Part shown: piece after piece, positions 1-11,900 of the stretch | Layout: each line of letters begins with the position of its first letter | Position numbering within the stretch: the first letter of the stretch is position 1 | Assembly: GCA_036346405.1 (NCBI GenBank) | Contig: CM070561.1 | Span: 35,195,958 to 35,259,957 of the forward strand | Direction of reading: 5' to 3' | Origin: Phyllostachys edulis | Lineage: Eukaryota > Streptophyta > Magnoliopsida > Poales > Poaceae | DNA: 64,000 nt | Notes under the pieces: model-generated | Seen by the model: only the letters and a program-made list of their open reading frames with translations | The model's database searches: none | What the model was told of the DNA's origin: nothing | Position numbers and translations under genes: made by a program

Positions 1-850
1 GGCGGTGCGGTGACTACAGGCATGACGCGAGGCAAAGAGAACAGGGCAGTGATGAGATTTTGGAAAGGCGCCTTTGCGTTGAGGAAACGAGAAAACAAAA
101 GGGGAAAGCAACAAGGACAAGAAACTTTTCGAATTTGGCAAAAACCCAAACTCAAACAAGTTTTTGTTTTTTAAATTTTTTGGGTTTTTCAGAGCCAAAC
201 CTTGCCTGCTTCGACGACAATCGGGCGATCCGCCAGCCAGAGTCCGGCGAGATGAATAGAACCAACGGTGGAGGTGTTCACCGATCAGGGAACACTTTGC
301 CGAAAACCCTACTACTACTACACTCGCTCCGATGGATGGTTCAATGGAAACAACAACAATGTCAAAGTTTGGTTGCAAGAAGCATATCACACATACTTAT
401 CAATTCCATTCTGGTACCGGCCGGAATAGCTGGAACATGCCATACCGGCACCCAAACCGGCACACTGTAGCATCGATCCCGTACCGGCCTCAATACCGGT
501 CAGTACCAGCCATTCCATCATTTCGGTACCGCTTAAAAAAAATCAAAATTGAAGTGACCACTTGTTTGAATCAACTCGAAAGGCCGAGTCCAGTACTACT
601 CCTTCGGTAAGTGAAATTATGCTAGACTAGTATGCTAGATTATGGTAAAATATATGAAATTATAAACTCATGTTGTATTATTTAACTACGTATGACATTT
701 ACATTTATGAAGTAATTGAACGATGTGTCATTTTTATTCTATGGTTATGTATTTGAATTGAATTGTGTGTGTGTGTAATACAAAACGGTACGCCAAAATA
801 GACCGGTATCGACGTATTTCATCCTAAGAGGTTTGAACTGATAACTATGA
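1..850. other. Unassigned repeat-like intergenic DNA
   Basis: No gene is recognised here. The short open frames have no family features. Between about 411 and 530 the hexamer TACCGG and close variants recur about seven times, which looks like an iterated terminal or subterminal motif of a non-autonomous element. The rest is AT-rich and featureless. Confidence 0.4.
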
Positions 851-1197
851 GAGCATCTTTAGTGTATTGAATCGACGTCGATTCAAAGTCATGCCACATA
901 AGCATTTTAGGAACCGAGCTTGTTTTTCTCTAATGTATTGAACCGATTCTTACTAATAACTGGAACCCACGTTTCATTAAAAAACTACAAAATAATAATA
1001 TCCTCTCTCAACCGTACTCTCTCCTATGTAGTTGTTTAATGCTCATATGAGTTGTTTAATGCTTTGAATCGATTCTTAAGTAAGGTCCGGTTCCATACAT
1101 TTTTTTTGTTAGAATCGATCCCTCCAATGTATTGAATCGATTCACTGTCTTCTCTTATCTCATTTGAATTGGCTAAAACACAATATTGGAGATTGTC
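851..1197. mobile_element. MITE, copy 1 of a family with GAGCATCT ends
   Basis: This 347-base element begins GAGCATCTTTAG and ends in a degenerate inverted counterpart (...TTGGAGATTGTC). It aligns along its whole length with the element at 1827-2171: both share the ACGTCGATTCAAAGTCATG block near the left end and the TTGAATCGATTC block near the right end. It has no coding capacity. The ends and size suggest a PIF/Harbinger (Tourist-like) MITE. The flanking trinucleotides (TGA and TCA) no longer match, so this copy looks older. Confidence 0.6.
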
Positions 1198-1295
1198 TCA
1201 TATCACACCATGCATATGCTCACGACTAACGAGGCCATCAAGAGGTACAGCTTTTTCTCAGTATGATGAGCGGATCCGGATCCCTCCGCTGCTAA

Positions 1296-1653
1296 GAGCA
1301 TCTACAACAATCCACCTCAGCTGTTACTAAGAGGTTGCCACATCAGCTTTTAGATGATGTGGAGGAGAGAAGATGATGAGAGAAGGTGAAGCTGTTTCTA
1401 CATGAAAAAACTATCTGATTGTTAATATCAAGACGTAAGAAACAACAAAAAAACTCTATTGGAGGCTTAGTTGTTACCTAAACACTCATTTTGTAGGTCC
1501 CACTGCCTACCAACAACCAATAAGCTTGTAGCAATTAAAGTCTTAGATACAAGTTTAAAAAACAATCCATTGGAATGATTGTTTCTTTTTATTAGATTGA
1601 GTACTCTCTCTCCTCTTAGTAACAAGCTAAGAAACAAACTATTGTAGATGCTC
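1296..1653. mobile_element. MITE with near-perfect ends and TAA target duplication
   Basis: This 358-base element begins GAGCATCTACAA and ends TTGTAGATGCTC, a perfect 12-base terminal inverted repeat. It is flanked on both sides by TAA (1293-1295 and 1654-1656). TAA duplications with such ends are typical of PIF/Harbinger-type MITEs. The internal sequence differs from the two neighbouring MITEs, so it belongs to a different subfamily that shares the terminus. Confidence 0.75.
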
Positions 1654-1826
1654 TAAGTAGCAGCAAACACTGGTGTGGGTCTGTGTGAACAACGCCCTTC
1701 ATTAATGTAGAAACAGTACAGGTTAATGTACCGAAAAATATTGTAGCGATGTGCGGTTTCCCGTAGCGCTGTAAATTCAATTTAGACGGTTCATTTTAAA
1801 TGGAGCGACATAAGACAATAATCTAA

Positions 1827-2171
1827 GAGCATCTCTAGTGTATTGAACCGACGTCGATTCAAAGTCATGTCATGTAAGTATTATAGGAACTGAGCTTGTT
1901 TTTCTCCAATGTATTGAACTGATTCCTACTAATAACTGGGACTCACGTTATATTAAAAAACCACAAAATAATAATATCATCTCTCAAACGCACTCTCTTC
2001 TATGTAGTTATTTAATGCTCATATAAATTGTTTAACGCTTGAAATCGATTCCTAAGCATAGTTCGATTCTATGCATTTTTTGTTTAAATCGACCCCTCCA
2101 ATATATTGAATCGATTCAATGCTTTCTCTCTCCTCATTTGAACCAGCTAAAATACAACATTAGAGATGGTT
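1827..2171. mobile_element. MITE, copy 2 of the family at 851-1197
   Basis: This 345-base element begins GAGCATCTCTAG and ends CTAATG-type sequence closing in AGAGATGGTT, an imperfect inverted repeat of the start. TAA occurs on both sides (1824-1826 and 2172-2174). It is a diverged full-length relative of the element at 851-1197, in the same orientation. Confidence 0.65.
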
Positions 2172-2174
2172 TAA

Positions 2175-2775
2175 TGCGTCCTCTGCATTTTTTTGTCGAC
2201 GGAAGCTCCGTTTCCTGATGAAGCACGATGCATGAGTGCCTCCCAGAGATCTAGTAAGGTCACAAAAATGAGTTCACGTTCAAGCAAAAGAAAGCCCAAC
2301 TGATAACTTATTGGAATAGCATTCTGCATATGACACCACGTTACGCAATATGCTGCAAGATGCACTCTCTATTTCACTGTCAGGGAATAATTATAATTTC
2401 AAGTTTTCAGTTCAATTACGGGAATTTTAACGGTGACATCGCGCCAAATTTAGGATCAAGAGTACAAACAAACCATACAAGAAAGGATTCAGACTCAAAT
2501 ACCTACAGCAAAATGTTTTAAAGGACACCGTATTGCTCCTTATTTATATTTACAAAAAGAAACAACCAATTCATAACTTTATCCCGTAATTTCTTCATTA
2601 ATGAGGTAATGGCCAGCTTCTAGTTCAACAGAAGAAAGTGAAATGGAAATTATACTTTCTGAAAATGATTCGCCTCTTACCCTTGTAATAGCACTAGGCA
2701 AACAACAATATGAAACGTATATTGAATAGTGGCGCTTAAAAACCGACTGCATACACAATTAAGCATAAATGATTA
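2175..2775. other. Intergenic, nothing recognised
   Basis: This is AT-rich sequence with only short frames on either strand. I see no gene, RNA or repeat that can be supported. Confidence 0.4.
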
Positions 2776-3460
2776 AATTCCACTTGCCTATGCTGAGTAT
2801 TTAACTTGAGTAAGAGGCATGAACTATGCAAAGTTGCATAGTAAGTGTTATTTACGCTAAAAGAATTTGAGTTCACTATCCATCCAATAACAAACAGATT
2901 CATAAACCAGATAGCATAAACCGCTTGTACCCCTAGCAAACTAAATATATATATAATCAGTAAGTAAAACCTCCAAGCAAGAACAGTAAAGAACACTTCG
3001 TTCGATTAGAAAACATAATCATTCTACACTCAACCTCCTCAGGAAAATTCTGCTAGCACAGCTTCGTAACAGTGGAGTCCAACAAACAACTTAATTCATG
3101 GACAGCTGACATATCACGCATGAATTCAATGCTTTTTTGGGGGGGTCGTGTGACTTTAAATTCGACACCATTTGACAACGCAAAAATAGTCACCAATAAG
3201 AGTAAAGTCAAGATGACGGCCACAAACACAATAACGCAAACATAATCCACACAATCAACAAGCAACAAGAGAAATAATATTAACTACATCACTACCAGAA
3301 GCACAGTAAGCTATCATCCATTGTACACAAACTCATCCAAATTAGCTTACATAGTTACGTCACATATTGAGCAACTACATCTTGCAACAGTTAGTAAAAG
3401 AATAATTTGAAGAGCACAATTACACTTAAAGCTTATCACAATCACCACCGCAGCAAGATT
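2776..3460. repeat. Copy A of duplicated 3' region of the HMGA gene
   Basis: This segment matches 3501-4149 in the same orientation. Shared landmarks, in the same order, are the AATTCCACTTG start, a GCATGAACTATGC block, AACAGATTCATAAAC, ATTTGACAACGC, AATAATATTAACT, the CATCCATTGTRCACA block and the closing GCAGCAAGATT. Copy B ends only about 16 bases from the HMGA stop codon, so copy A is probably a tandem duplicate of the 3' UTR and downstream DNA. Copy A carries extra sequence around 2900-3060. Confidence 0.7.
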
Positions 3461-3500
3461 AAACTATGCAGGAGTAGATAATAATTGTGATATAAACTAG

Positions 3501-4149
3501 AATTCCACTTGTCTCTAGGTTGAGTATGAAGCATGAACTATGCATAGATGATAGGTGCTATAGATAATAGAAGAATTTTAAGTCACTGTTACATCCAATA
3601 GCAAACAGATTCATAAACACCAAGGTCCAACCAGTCAAACTGTGGATAACTCAAAGCATAAATTTTCTCTGACATATCCCGCGCCATTTCAACACTATTT
3701 GACAACGCGTGAAAGAGACACCTGATCAATCAGGGGCAAGTCAAGCCCACAGCCACAATCGCAACCACACAAACATGATCGTCATAATCAGCACGCAACA
3801 ATAAGAGGGCAATAATAGTAGGAATAATTGAGGATTTATCACTATAAATAGGTGTATTTGAGAATTTACCCCTCGATGTCTCACAGCCGTGGATCATCAA
3901 GGGATAAATCCTCAAATGCATATACATCTCGTAATGTTAAATCCTCAAATCCCCCGTAATAATATTAACTCAGTCACTCTCAGAAGCACAGTAAACTACG
4001 AAACTAAATCCATCCATTGTGCACATACTCATCCAGATTAGCTTACAACACATACTGAGCAACTACGTCGCGCGACAATTAAAACGAAACATAAATCAAA
4101 GAGCACGGTTACACCTAAAGCTTACCACCATAGCCATCGCAGCAAGATT
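3501..4149. repeat. Copy B of duplicated 3' region, abutting the HMGA gene
   Basis: This is the second copy of the block at 2776-3460. It lies directly downstream (minus strand sense) of the HMGA stop codon at 4166-4168, so it should contain that gene's 3' UTR and polyadenylation region. Relative to copy A it has an inserted segment around 3815-3955 that contains a small inverted-repeat element. Confidence 0.7.
3828..3915. mobile_element. Small inverted-repeat insertion inside copy B
   Basis: An 88-base segment is bounded by a perfect 13-base inverted repeat, TTGAGGATTTATC and GATAAATCCTCAA. The corresponding place in copy A lacks it. A further TAAATCCTCAAATC follows at about 3940. It may be a very short MITE or a deletion derivative. 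No clear target duplication was found. Confidence 0.45.
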
Positions 4150-4165
4150 CAAGAACCGAAGCTAA

Positions 4166-4866
4166 TCAAGCCGCGGCTGGCTCCGCGGCGGGCCTCACCT
4201 TGGGCGGGCGCCCGCGCCCACGCTTGACAGCCACGGCACCGGCGGTGGAGGCGGCGGAGGGAGCTGGAGCGGGCGCGCCAATGGGAGCTTTCTGCGCCAC
4301 CTTGGCCTTCTTGGGCGGGCGGCCGCGCGCGCGGGGCATGCCGCTGGTGGCCTTGGCGACGGCATCGGCGACGGGGTCCTTAGGCTTGGGCGGGCGGCCG
4401 CGGGGCGCGGCGAGGAGGCGGGGTCCCGCGCGGCGACGGCGGCGGCGGCAGGTGCGCTGGGGTCCTTGGGCTTGGGCGGGCGGCCGCGTCCGCGCTTGGG
4501 CGGCGCGGCGTCGGCGCGGGAGTAGTTGTTCTTGGAGAAGACGAGCTCGCCTGTCTCCTTCATGCGGGCGAGGTGCGCCGTGAGGAGCGAGGCGTGCGCG
4601 GGTGGGAGGTCGCCGTACTTGCCCTCGATGTAGCTCGAGATCGCCGACTTGTTCGAGCTGTTCTTGTCGTCCAGCGCCTCGATCGCCGCAAGAATCATCT
4701 GCCGGGCAAGGAGACGGTGAGCTCGCGACCGGTAAAGAAACAAAGAAAGAATTTACCCGTGGACGAATCGACGGCGGAATCAATGGAAGCAAAGCAAGAA
4801 CCGGAAGAAACTTACCTCCGGGTAGGGCGGGAGGGGAGCGGACTTGGTGGCCTCCTCGGTCGTCAT
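4166..4866 (-). CDS. HMGA: HMGA (HMG-I/Y-type) protein with H1-like domain and AT-hooks; apparent frameshift
   Basis: This is a nuclear architectural protein gene: the family binds AT-rich minor grooves through AT-hooks and carries an N-terminal linker-histone H1/H5-like domain. Exon 1 is 4816-4866 (17 codons, starting MTTEEATKSAP). The donor GAG|GTAAG and acceptor GCAG|ATG define a 117-base intron, and exon 2 is 4166-4698. Exon 2 opens with MILAAIEALDDKNSSNKSAI and the rest of the H1 globular domain (SSYIEGKYGDLPPAHASLL). Four GRPPK-type AT-hooks lie near 4471-4497, 4383-4406, 4308-4333 and 4199-4226. Hook 1 is in the frame of the H1 domain, but hooks 2-4 are in the next frame, ending PAAEPAAA-stop. 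Exon 2 is 533 bases, one short of a multiple of three, so a one-base loss near 4400-4412 in a C/G run is likely. It could be a real null allele or a sequence error. Confidence 0.85.
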
Positions 4867-5980
4867 GGACGGAGCAGAGCCGAGCTTGAGCTCTCCAGGT
4901 ACAGTACAAGTATACAGGAGAGAGATGGTGAGGTGTGAAATTGTGGAGAGGGGAAATTTTGGACTTGGATCGGGGGGAAGGGGGCGAGGACGGAGTAGAT
5001 AAGAGATGGGCGAGTACATGCTGCGTATACAGGGAGGTTTACGGTGAAATGTAACCACTATTCACTGACATGTGGGCCTTCTTTGCTGCCTACGAGATCG
5101 GACCCACCTGTCAGTACCGCATGGTAACCTTCGACGGCGTGTGAATGGTATCGTTCACGATATGCAAATGCAAGCCGAAACATTTCGATTTTTTTTCCGG
5201 TTCGCGAGAGACGGGGGGCGGGGTGCGAATGTGCGACGCCGGGTTGCGAATGCGCGGATGGACGGCGGGATTGGCGAGGCGTCGGGGCTCGGACGGCGGA
5301 GAGGGAGCGGCAGGCGCGCACGCGGATCGGTGACGTGGCGGGGGGCGAGGGCGACGCTTCTGGGCGCTTTTGTTGGTTTTGTCGCGGCGCGCGCCTGGCT
5401 TTTTAGCTCCAGCGAAATGACCGACCTGCCCACGAGTGCTGTACTGCTGTCCATAATATATGGATTTTTTTTAGAATTCGGCTATTTGTCTGGCTGCAAC
5501 GCTATACTCCTGGATTAGGCCTGATCCAGCCCAACCAAAGCTCCCAATCCTTTTGGAATTGGTACGGCCCAACCCAGTTCAGGATACACCCTAGAACTGG
5601 GGTTCTCTTCTCAGCTGCGCTAACATGAGGCAAGAAAAACAAATGTACAGAGAAACCAAGTAACAGAGCTGTTACATCTTTAATCTGTCATCTCTGTCCG
5701 GTGCATCTCGGCGTCAAATACTCCGCCGCCGATCACCGCAATTTACACTTACCAAGCCTTGAGATGTGGCTGCTGGCTGGATACTGCAATGGCCACGCTT
5801 GGTGTCCACTGTCCAGTCCAGCCCAGTCCAGCTGACTGATCCTGTTCTATAGCTAAGCTACAACATGTTACGATCTAGTAAAAAAAAACAAATCAAAAAA
5901 AGAATGCCTGCCTATTCGTCTCGATTCACCCCCCTTGCTCAAAAGTTACCACAGGGGTGAATGGATGAACACGAGAGTTT
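4867..5980. other. HMGA promoter/5' UTR and FAB1 downstream region
   Basis: This interval lies between the HMGA start codon (4866) and the FAB1 stop codon (5981), with both genes on the minus strand. The 4900-5400 part is GC-rich, as expected for a grass promoter and 5' UTR. The short frames across it, on both strands, have no family features. The 5520-5980 part would contain the FAB1 3' UTR. No TATA box could be assigned with confidence. Confidence 0.5.
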
Positions 5981-8900
5981 TTAGGAGGACCATTGGTCGG
6001 GGATGGCGAGGAAGTACCTCGACATGGCCTTCCTGAACCTCTTCTTGTACTGGACTGGCGAGACGACGGTGGGGGACTCGTTCTTGGGGCCGCCCAGGAT
6101 GCCGGAGGCCTTCACCCACGTCTCCAGCTGCTTGTCCCAGGTGTACTGCCGCAGGAAGTCGATGATGCCGACCACCAGCTCTTCCTTCTCCTCGTCGATG
6201 CCGACTAGAAGCGAGTAGTCCATGACGTCCAGCGACTGCAAGACGAGTCGTGTTAGCAGGTGGGGATGATGCAAAGTTGCCTGACATGCTATTTCTTTCT
6301 TTGCAATGTAGTTTATGCTACGGTTTGTCTTCTCAAACAAAGAGGTTGCAGGTGTAGAGTTGGAAAATGGTACTTGGCTGGCTAACAACAAATTGGATAC
6401 AGTTAGGAAAAGAAAATAATGGGCATCATGAAATCAAATATTGATGTTTTAGATTATTGCAATATGGTAGTACTAATGAATAATCCTGATGTGAGAAACA
6501 ATGAATACAGTCCATGAATGTGGAGAAAACACAACTACTATTTTGGGAAAGACCAGAAAATAACCCCTTTCCTCTCTTCCCCGTTAGTATTGGGGTCTAA
6601 AACTTGACAAACCTTTAATACGGTCTAGAGTAAAGAGAGATAAAGAAAGAAACATAAAAGGCCCACACATCCAATATTTGATTCCACCTAGAGTACTGGG
6701 GTCTAAAACTAGACAAACCTTTAATACAATCTAAAAGTAAATTAATCAGGGTTTGTTTGGAATGAAGGATTTTTTTAGAAAATGAGACATCCATTCTTGG
6801 GTGTCAAATGGAATCTTAGTCTTATTGGTTTAGCCAAATCGTTAAGTTTAAATCACAATATATGGTCTACCACAAATCTACAATCTAGCAGCCCGTAAAA
6901 AAGAGAGTTAAAATGGTGGTTTCTCTTTTCTTTTCAGAGAAACACGTGATAGTTATCATCTCAAAAGCAAACATGTAAATAGCAGTATCTTATTTGTTAA
7001 ATTAACAGTGGTGAACAAGAGTGCTGCTAATAAAATGGTAAATCTGAGAATTCATGTAGATTTCTAAAATTTGCCAACAAAATCCTAGGTATAAAAGTTG
7101 GGAGAGCTATGTACCGCAAGAAATGATGTATCATTCCAGATGGCTCTTTCCAATTTTTGTTTTGCCTTACTCCCCAGAAATATAGGCTTTGTATTCTGTG
7201 CCTCTATGAGATTAGAATCTAGAAGAACTTTGTTGTGGCCAGACGTATCAGAATTATAGCGTGAGCGCACGGAACCCTTTAGATCATAGACTAGAGATAC
7301 TGTTCTCTGGAAGAAAAGGTTCTCCATCACCATCAGATCCATCTTTACCTCCCTCCCTCCTTTCAAACCCTTGATATTAACCTGGATTAAAGCAAAGACC
7401 GTAAATTAGTAAAACCTCAAATCAAGAAGAGTGCAGTTCGATGAATTGTGCAACAGAAGAAAATGACTAACCTGATAAACTCCCATTATTTTGGCCAAGC
7501 AAGTTGAGCTTCCAGAAGTCAATGATTCTGTCAAGTGCATGAAATAGTGAGGAGCAAATTCTACAAAAGAGTCCAGCTCCGTCTTGGTGACTTGTTTAAT
7601 TATAAATCTCTCATCCATTGTCTTTGCAAAATAAACATTGCTTTTTCCACCTTGCGCACTCCATCTCTTACAACGACATAGTGAACGTATGTAATCAATA
7701 TCCCTTGGGCAGCATATTTTTCTAAGTGCAGCGAACTGCTTTGCAAAATAGCAAGTAACAGAAAACTTTGTATCATCCGCATAAAATGTTTCATCATCAA
7801 ATGAAAACCTAAAATGGGTTCCTTTAAAATCTGAAAGGTCTTCTTGTGAGGGCAAAGATCCCTCAAGTCTGTTACTGATGACCTCAGCACAATTTGACAT
7901 TTGTGGAAAGCTGGAATTGGTATCCAGTTTATGTGTGACATGCTCAACATATTCTTGTGATGTCATGGCATATGACACAATACTGGTTGGCTCATCATCA
8001 TAGACAGCAACAATAGGGGCACCTTCATAGCCAACATGGGGCAGCAGCAGTCGTGCCCCATCACTCACCATATGAGAAGCAGACTTGATATACATAGGTG
8101 CACGAGTAAGAACAACATTTAAATTTCCTCTTGCCCTGGGAGATATTTGAGAAAAGGCTCTCCGCATGTTTGTCATTGGATCCTTTACAAGGCTTGTCAA
8201 ATCTCTAAATGAATCAGCTGATTTCAAGGACAAATGCAACGAAGCAGGCAATAATCCAGTGTGTTCTTGCTGATGCAATCTGAATATAGAACCAAATGAA
8301 TGGATTCGTACTGGGGAGATCGCCTTCTTGTAATTTGGATTGCCCAACAAAATAAAAGATTCATTTTTATCGCCTTTGGTCAAACCTTGAGGAAGATTAT
8401 AATGTAATTCACTAGATCCACTCCATGCCATATCTATTTTATCCGATAAAATAGATGCAAGTGAGGGTAACCTCTCAACTGGCTCCGTCTTGATGGAATC
8501 CTTAGACAGAGGTTGTCGTTTTTCCCACACATTGAATTTGCTGAAGACCAAGTCAATATCTCCCGCATCACCCACCAAACCATCCACCAGCCCAATCGGC
8601 AAATCTGTCTCAACCAAGAGAGTCTCGTTATTCATCGAATGACACTCTCTAGATAGTAGAGATTTTCTTGGACTTCCTGAAATGCGCCGTGGAAATGTGG
8701 TAAGTTCTTGATGCGTTTGTCCATGCCTTGTAACAGTTTGGAGCAATTCAGCATTGCCTTCCTTTATTCTGGTGTCTTGGAGATTTTCTGGATTGGAGGG
8801 ATCATTTCTGGAAATATGAACATGTGTTTTACATGAATCTATGTTGCACAGCCTGCAGTCCCAAATGTAAGCATCTAGGAGGAGACCACGCCTCACACGG

Positions 8901-11900
8901 TTAAGCTCCAAAATATCAATAGTGGATTTCATGGAATGAACACTCTCCCTTATAACTGGTAGAAGCAAAGCCTGCCAAACAAAAAACATAACAGCAAAAT
9001 CAACAAAAAGAGAGGAAAAAAACACTGAAGCTTGAGACAAATGAAACAGAAGAAAAATACGAAGGCACCACCTCATATTCATTTCTTTCCATGTTAAGCA
9101 GATCTTTCATCTCAATGATCTGCCTTTGTATGCCTGTTTTTACTGGTTCATCCATGGTGGTGATACTCTTTTCAATATTGTTAAGGAAATCGTATACCTC
9201 CATGTGTAAGGATTCCATTTCGCCATATACCTACAAAAATATGTTGCAAGCATTACATTATCCCTGCCGTAACCAAAGCTCAGGATGTGGAGCATGGAAA
9301 TGAATCAATGATCTCTTTAGCATAAAACTGTTTAACAGCATACCGCAAATGCCTCTCCTTTCACCCACTCTTGTGTACCATGGCAATTGAAATCTAGCAC
9401 TGAGGGTGGAAGGTTAACAGACAAAGTAACCACAGGACTATATTGGAAGGCAGCTACCATATTTCCATACCTGCAGTGTTTTGTAAGCAAATTGAAACTT
9501 CACTACAGGATTGGACAGAGAGAGCTGGGGAAAATATAAACAAGATACATACCCATAGAAACGAAGGCGGTCCCTTTGGAGAGAATGCCCACAACTCGCA
9601 ATTCGGTTCGCAGTCATGTGATTTGAAAAGCTGAACTCTAAGAACTTCCCAAATGATAGACCCCAAGCAGCATCAGACATAGTTACTCTATGTGTTGCAG
9701 GCGGCATTCCATCCTTAAGCTTGCACCTCGTGCATCTGTGCCACATCCATATCCTTCCATCATGTTCACCTGGCAACTTTTGAGACGGGAGACGCCTAAC
9801 ACTGATTGTTAGGCTGCCATTCTGGTGCATGTAGCACCTGACATGTGATTCTGAAGGCTCCTTGCATGACGAGCAGCAATATGCCTGATAAGAAACAGTG
9901 AAACACAACGACGAATTGCTGTTTTGACAAATGATAAAGGACAATTTTGACATAATAGATTAGATAGAAGAGTATCGGAAGTACCTGATCAAATAAGTCC
10001 TCGCGAAGGTATCTCCCGAGTGGCTTATCAAAGCTACCATAAAACTTGATGCGGAAGAGGTGAGAACGCTGACATGCCAAGCGTTTTGGGATGCAAGTGC
10101 TTGAGAGGGAAACTAAGATGCTCTGTTGCTTGTCAGTACCAGGTAAGTAGCCACCTGAAAGCTTGTTCTGGTCATCAAGGTCTCCTGCTTGGAAGTCGTC
10201 TAGGGATGAGTGGCCCCCACAGTTTTCCAAATGACATAGTTCCCTGGGTATCTTAGATAACACAGCATCTTGGCAGGCATCACCAGCGATTGGAGGTTGC
10301 AAAGAGCTATACGAATCATAATATTGTGTCAACGCACCTGTAGTTCTCAAGTCATCACCCAGGGAACATGGCAATATTAAATGCCCATTGCATGAAGCAT
10401 TTGGATGGTATAAGTGGAATGAATCATGAGAGTTGATATGATTAACAGGAGATTCAGATTCTCTACATTCCGATATGATTCCCTGGCTTCCCCCATCCAA
10501 TGGTAACAAAGTTGATGATGCAGAAATACCCTCAAATATCTGGCTGATAGTAGCATTGTGTGAATATTTCTCTTCTGCGGCTCTGAGACTATCAGGAATA
10601 CCACGATCAGCAGACCCAGCAGAACAGTAATCTGCATCAGTTCGCGCTTCTCGTGCACCTATCGCAGATATTGAAGGAACTCTTGGAAGTGTTGCACCCT
10701 CGTCGGCAAGGAATGATGTCTCAAGGGAGAGGTGATAAGCAGCAAAGACTGCAAGTTGCATTGCACGTTTAATCTTCTTTAATTCTTCCCGACAAGTTCC
10801 TCGCAGTAGAACCTACATAAAGGGTGGCACATTTAGCTGGTAAACAGTGAGAGTAAATTTTGCTAATTGGTCTTGAAATTAAATATCAGTAAGCAGATCA
10901 AGAAGAACAATCCTAGCATTCCAAAGTATGTCAGTATAAGACCAACAACCAAGTGCATCATACAAGTGACAAACGAGAAAAAAAATTGCCAGAGACAACA
11001 TTTTTTTATATTCCAATCAAATATCTTCACAAAGGGATCATTACCGTGCAACCCAAGCGCTTCAGACAGCCTTCAAAGAACATCAATGTCTTAGTCGATC
11101 TCTTCTCTGCAAGTTCTGTTGAGGATTCTAGAACTTTTTCTACCTTGAACATGTCACACTGTCCTAGCCTTGCTGAGGCAATATTGTCAATTGATGAGGC
11201 AATCTGACCACCCGTGCATCTTGATATCCTATCCAAAAGTGGCCTCTTCACATTCAGGACTAAGGAAATATCTTTTGCTAAGAGCTCCTGAGCATAAGAG
11301 GAGACACTTTTCTCGACAAGCAGCACATTAGGTCGCCTAGACTCAATCTTCCCAACAATTGTTTTGAGATGTTCCTTTTCCTACAGCAAGGACATTCATC
11401 AGCAAGACTACAAACAAAATATTTAAATTGCCAACATGAACAGACACAAACCTGTTCAAGTATAGTTCCTATGGATGCCAGTTTATTAGAAACTTTCTGA
11501 TACTGAAGTGCCCCTCCTAAAATGAGCAATTTGGCACTCCTGTGCTCAGAGACCATGCGTTTGTGTTTTACATTCTTGGAGCAAACAATTCCTCTAACAA
11601 AATTGCTGCATTCAATGAGATACATCAGTATCATATGATGATCAAAAGGCGCATAAAGAAAGTAGGCAACAACACAAGGAAGCACATACCTATCACTTGG
11701 GTTCCCTGATGCTATGCATTTTATCTTCACGTAATCATTAGGATCCATGCTGCCGCCTTTCTTGGTATCAGGTTTCACAAAGTTAGCGGCTTGCCATGCC
11801 AATGAGGACACTATCTCAAGCCAACTTTTGGAATTGTTGTCACTGGTCAAATTAATACCTTCCCCCCTCAGTAACTGCACAACTAGAGCTCGAAAATGCC

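Noticed and set aside
4200..4938. Plus-strand Arg/Gly-rich frames over the HMGA gene
   Set aside because: GC-rich antisense shadows of the AT-hook exon and its promoter. The minus strand has the conserved domain and splice sites.
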